NCBI GenBank assembly: GCA_024641005.1
Contig: JAHEDX010000034.1
Span: forward strand, 1-42,720
DNA from: Acidimicrobiaceae bacterium
Lineage (GTDB): Bacteria; Actinomycetota; Acidimicrobiia; Acidimicrobiales; Ilumatobacteraceae
Length of the DNA: 42,720 nt
Direction: 5' to 3'
Part shown: positions 41,703 to 42,720 of the stretch, one piece after another
Layout: every line of letters starts with the position of its first letter
Numbering within the stretch: position 1 is the first letter of the stretch
Translations under genes and position numbers: made by a program
Notes under the pieces: generated by a model
What the model saw: only the letters and a program-made list of their open reading frames with translations
What the model was told of the DNA's origin: nothing
Databases searched by the model: none

Positions 41703-41786
41703 GATCCATCTCCTTCGTCGAGGCCAATCGCCTACGACAACGGTACACCTGGTCGTGGTCGCGGGAGCAGCGCGAGGGTGGCGAAA

Positions 41787-42431
41787 TCAGTGGGCCGTCG
41801 AACGGGGGGCGTCCCACGCCTCGCGCATCGTGCCGGTCATCCGGTCGGCGAGCCGGACCTGTACGACGAGTCCGGCGACCGCCGCTACGACCCAGATCAC
41901 GTACCAGTACCAGTCGTCGTTGAGCTGCTCGGTCACGACGGCCGAACGCGTGATCTGGTCGGTGTCGAGGGTGCCGGTGAGAAGCATGAGACCGCCGACG
42001 ATCGCGCTCGCGCCGGCGGCTGCACTCAGCAAGATGAGCACGAGCAGGGGCAGATCGCCGGCAATCGCGATGAAGGCGAGCACGATCCCGAGCGCCAGAC
42101 CGGACAACACGATCAGCCACGACCAGGTGACGCCGAGCGCGACCAGCGCGCTGGCGCCGAGGGTGAACCCGATCGAGCCCATCGCGAGTGCGATCGAGAC
42201 CGCGTAGTACAGGTACGCGATCGCTGCGAACAGGAGGGCGAGCACGATCGCGAGCGTCCACGACAGCGTGTTGCTGAGGATCCCGCCGTCGCTCCCACCG
42301 ATGCTCGCCCCGAGCGCGAAGCCTGCCAGGCCGCCCCAGATGGAGATCACGATCCGCATCGCGATCCAACCCTGGAAGCAGAACACGAATCCGACGACGA
42401 GGGCGAGCAGCCCTGCGACCCAGTCACTCAT
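41787..42431 (-). CDS. TMEM198/DUF4203-like multi-pass membrane protein
   Basis: 214 residues from ATG 42431 (a 13-residue extension to 42470 is less likely). At least six hydrophobic segments: VAGLLALVVGFVFCFQGW, VISIWGGLAGFALGASIG, LAIVLALLFAAIAYLYY, IALAMGSIGFTLGASALVAL, LIVLSGLALGIVLAFIAIAG and LLVLILLSAAAGASAIVGGL. A last helix at YVIWVVAAVAGLVVQV precedes a charged tail. The glycine-rich pattern recalls TMEM198/DUF4203 proteins. Function unknown. A TATGGT box 6 nt upstream suggests a leaderless mRNA. Confidence 0.78.
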   Translation of the reverse strand: MSDWVAGLLALVVGFVFCFQGWIAMRIVISIWGGLAGFALGASIGGSDGGILSNTLSWTLAIVLALLFAAIAYLYYAVSIALAMGSIGFTLGASALVALGVTWSWLIVLSGLALGIVLAFIAIAGDLPLLVLILLSAAAGASAIVGGLMLLTGTLDTDQITRSAVVTEQLNDDWYWYVIWVVAAVAGLVVQVRLADRMTGTMREAWDAPRSTAH

Positions 42432-42437
42432 GCCCGG

Positions 42438-42443
42438 ACCATA
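42438..42443 (-). promoter_or_regulatory. -10 box TATGGT, probable leaderless promoter of the membrane-protein gene
   Basis: The minus strand reads TATGGT, 6 nt (CCGGGC), then ATG 42431. Confidence 0.45.
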
Positions 42444-42549
42444 CCCTTTGGGGAGCACGGTCGGAGTCAATCATTGGGTGTTGCGTCGAGATCACGCGGC
42501 CCAGATCGCCGGTCGAGCGGAGCACATCGGGGTCGGCGCCGTTCGGGAG

Positions 42550-42720
42550 CTAGCAGAACAGGGTGGCACATCCGTCGCCGAGCCCGGCCGGGGGCTGGTT
42601 CGTCGTGGCTGCCTCGTACGACGGGGAATCGAGCTCGCGGACGCTTCGAGCGAGGACCAGCGGGTCGATACCCGGATCGACGACACCGATCACGACGATC
42701 GTGTAGCCGTCGGGTGACCA
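42550..42720 (-). CDS. C-terminal fragment of an unidentified protein, cut by the window edge
   Basis: An open frame of 56 codons plus stop (TAG at 42550-42552) enters from the right edge. It reads WSPDGYTIVVIGVVDPGIDP, LVLARSVREL, and ends GLGDGCATLFC. The regular composition and codon pattern match real genes of this window, and no other frame here is better. WSPDGYTIVVIG could be a beta-strand region of a secreted or lipoprotein domain, but the family cannot be named from so little. Confidence 0.6.
   Translation of the reverse strand, partial: WSPDGYTIVVIGVVDPGIDPLVLARSVRELDSPSYEAATTNQPPAGLGDGCATLFC

Overview
The window looks like chromosomal DNA from a high-GC actinobacterium. Supporting signs are the very high GC at third codon positions, many GTG starts, two DUF222/HNH endonucleases of the 13E12-like type, an MT0933-type antitoxin, a DinB/DUF664 protein of the mycothiol-transferase type, a luciferase-like (LLM) oxidoreductase, and many apparently leaderless genes with a TANNNT -10 box 6-8 nt before the start codon. 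The gene content would suit Acidimicrobiia (Ilumatobacter-like), but I cannot prove the taxon from sequence alone. I see no prophage, CRISPR array, rRNA or intact transposase.

Layout. 1-4203 (minus): a MalT/LAL-type ATPase regulator running off the left edge, and a large membrane protein joining a degenerate PAP2-like region, a pseudokinase and an LPG-synthase/flippase domain. 4204-9313: a visibly lower-GC, decayed segment. It holds a frameshifted small Cys protein, a broken double-HTH gene, a lipoprotein fragment, a small membrane protein, an intact histidine kinase/NarL-type regulator pair, a second broken double-HTH gene and an IS481-like end remnant. 9314-14383: GNAT acetyltransferase, tRNA-Val(TAC), metallo-hydrolase, PLP decarboxylase and an SOS-controlled DUF222/HNH gene. 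14785-22819: metabolic genes (LLM oxidoreductase divergent from a crotonase-SDR pair, homospermidine synthase, inositol-monophosphatase family protein, two hypotheticals, tryptophan 2,3-dioxygenase, SDR), with a repeat cluster at 17439-17618 and a 4 x 14 bp tandem repeat at 20591-20646.

22964-30646 is the most striking block. It is a tight operon encoding PEP synthase, an AMP-forming acetyl-CoA-synthetase-like ligase, E1alpha, E1beta and E2 of a 2-oxoacid dehydrogenase, and a stand-alone acyl carrier protein. The last five genes overlap by 1-4 bp. There is no E3 gene, and E2 appears to carry two E3-binding-like domains. The set suggests a module around the PEP/pyruvate/acetyl node in which an acyl group may be handed to the carrier protein; that function is inference.

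30694-42720: orphan MT0933-type antitoxin, DsbA-family protein, spermidine-synthase-fold protein, a large secreted beta-propeller interrupted by three repeats, a secreted hypothetical, a DinB protein behind a DosR-box-like palindrome, a second DUF222/HNH gene with a perfect SOS box inside its promoter, a SAM methyltransferase, a large sulfatase, a TMEM198-like membrane protein, and the 3' end of another gene at the right edge. In both HNH genes the LexA-type operator lies in the same register between the -35 and -10 positions, and one of them appears to be translated from a leaderless mRNA.
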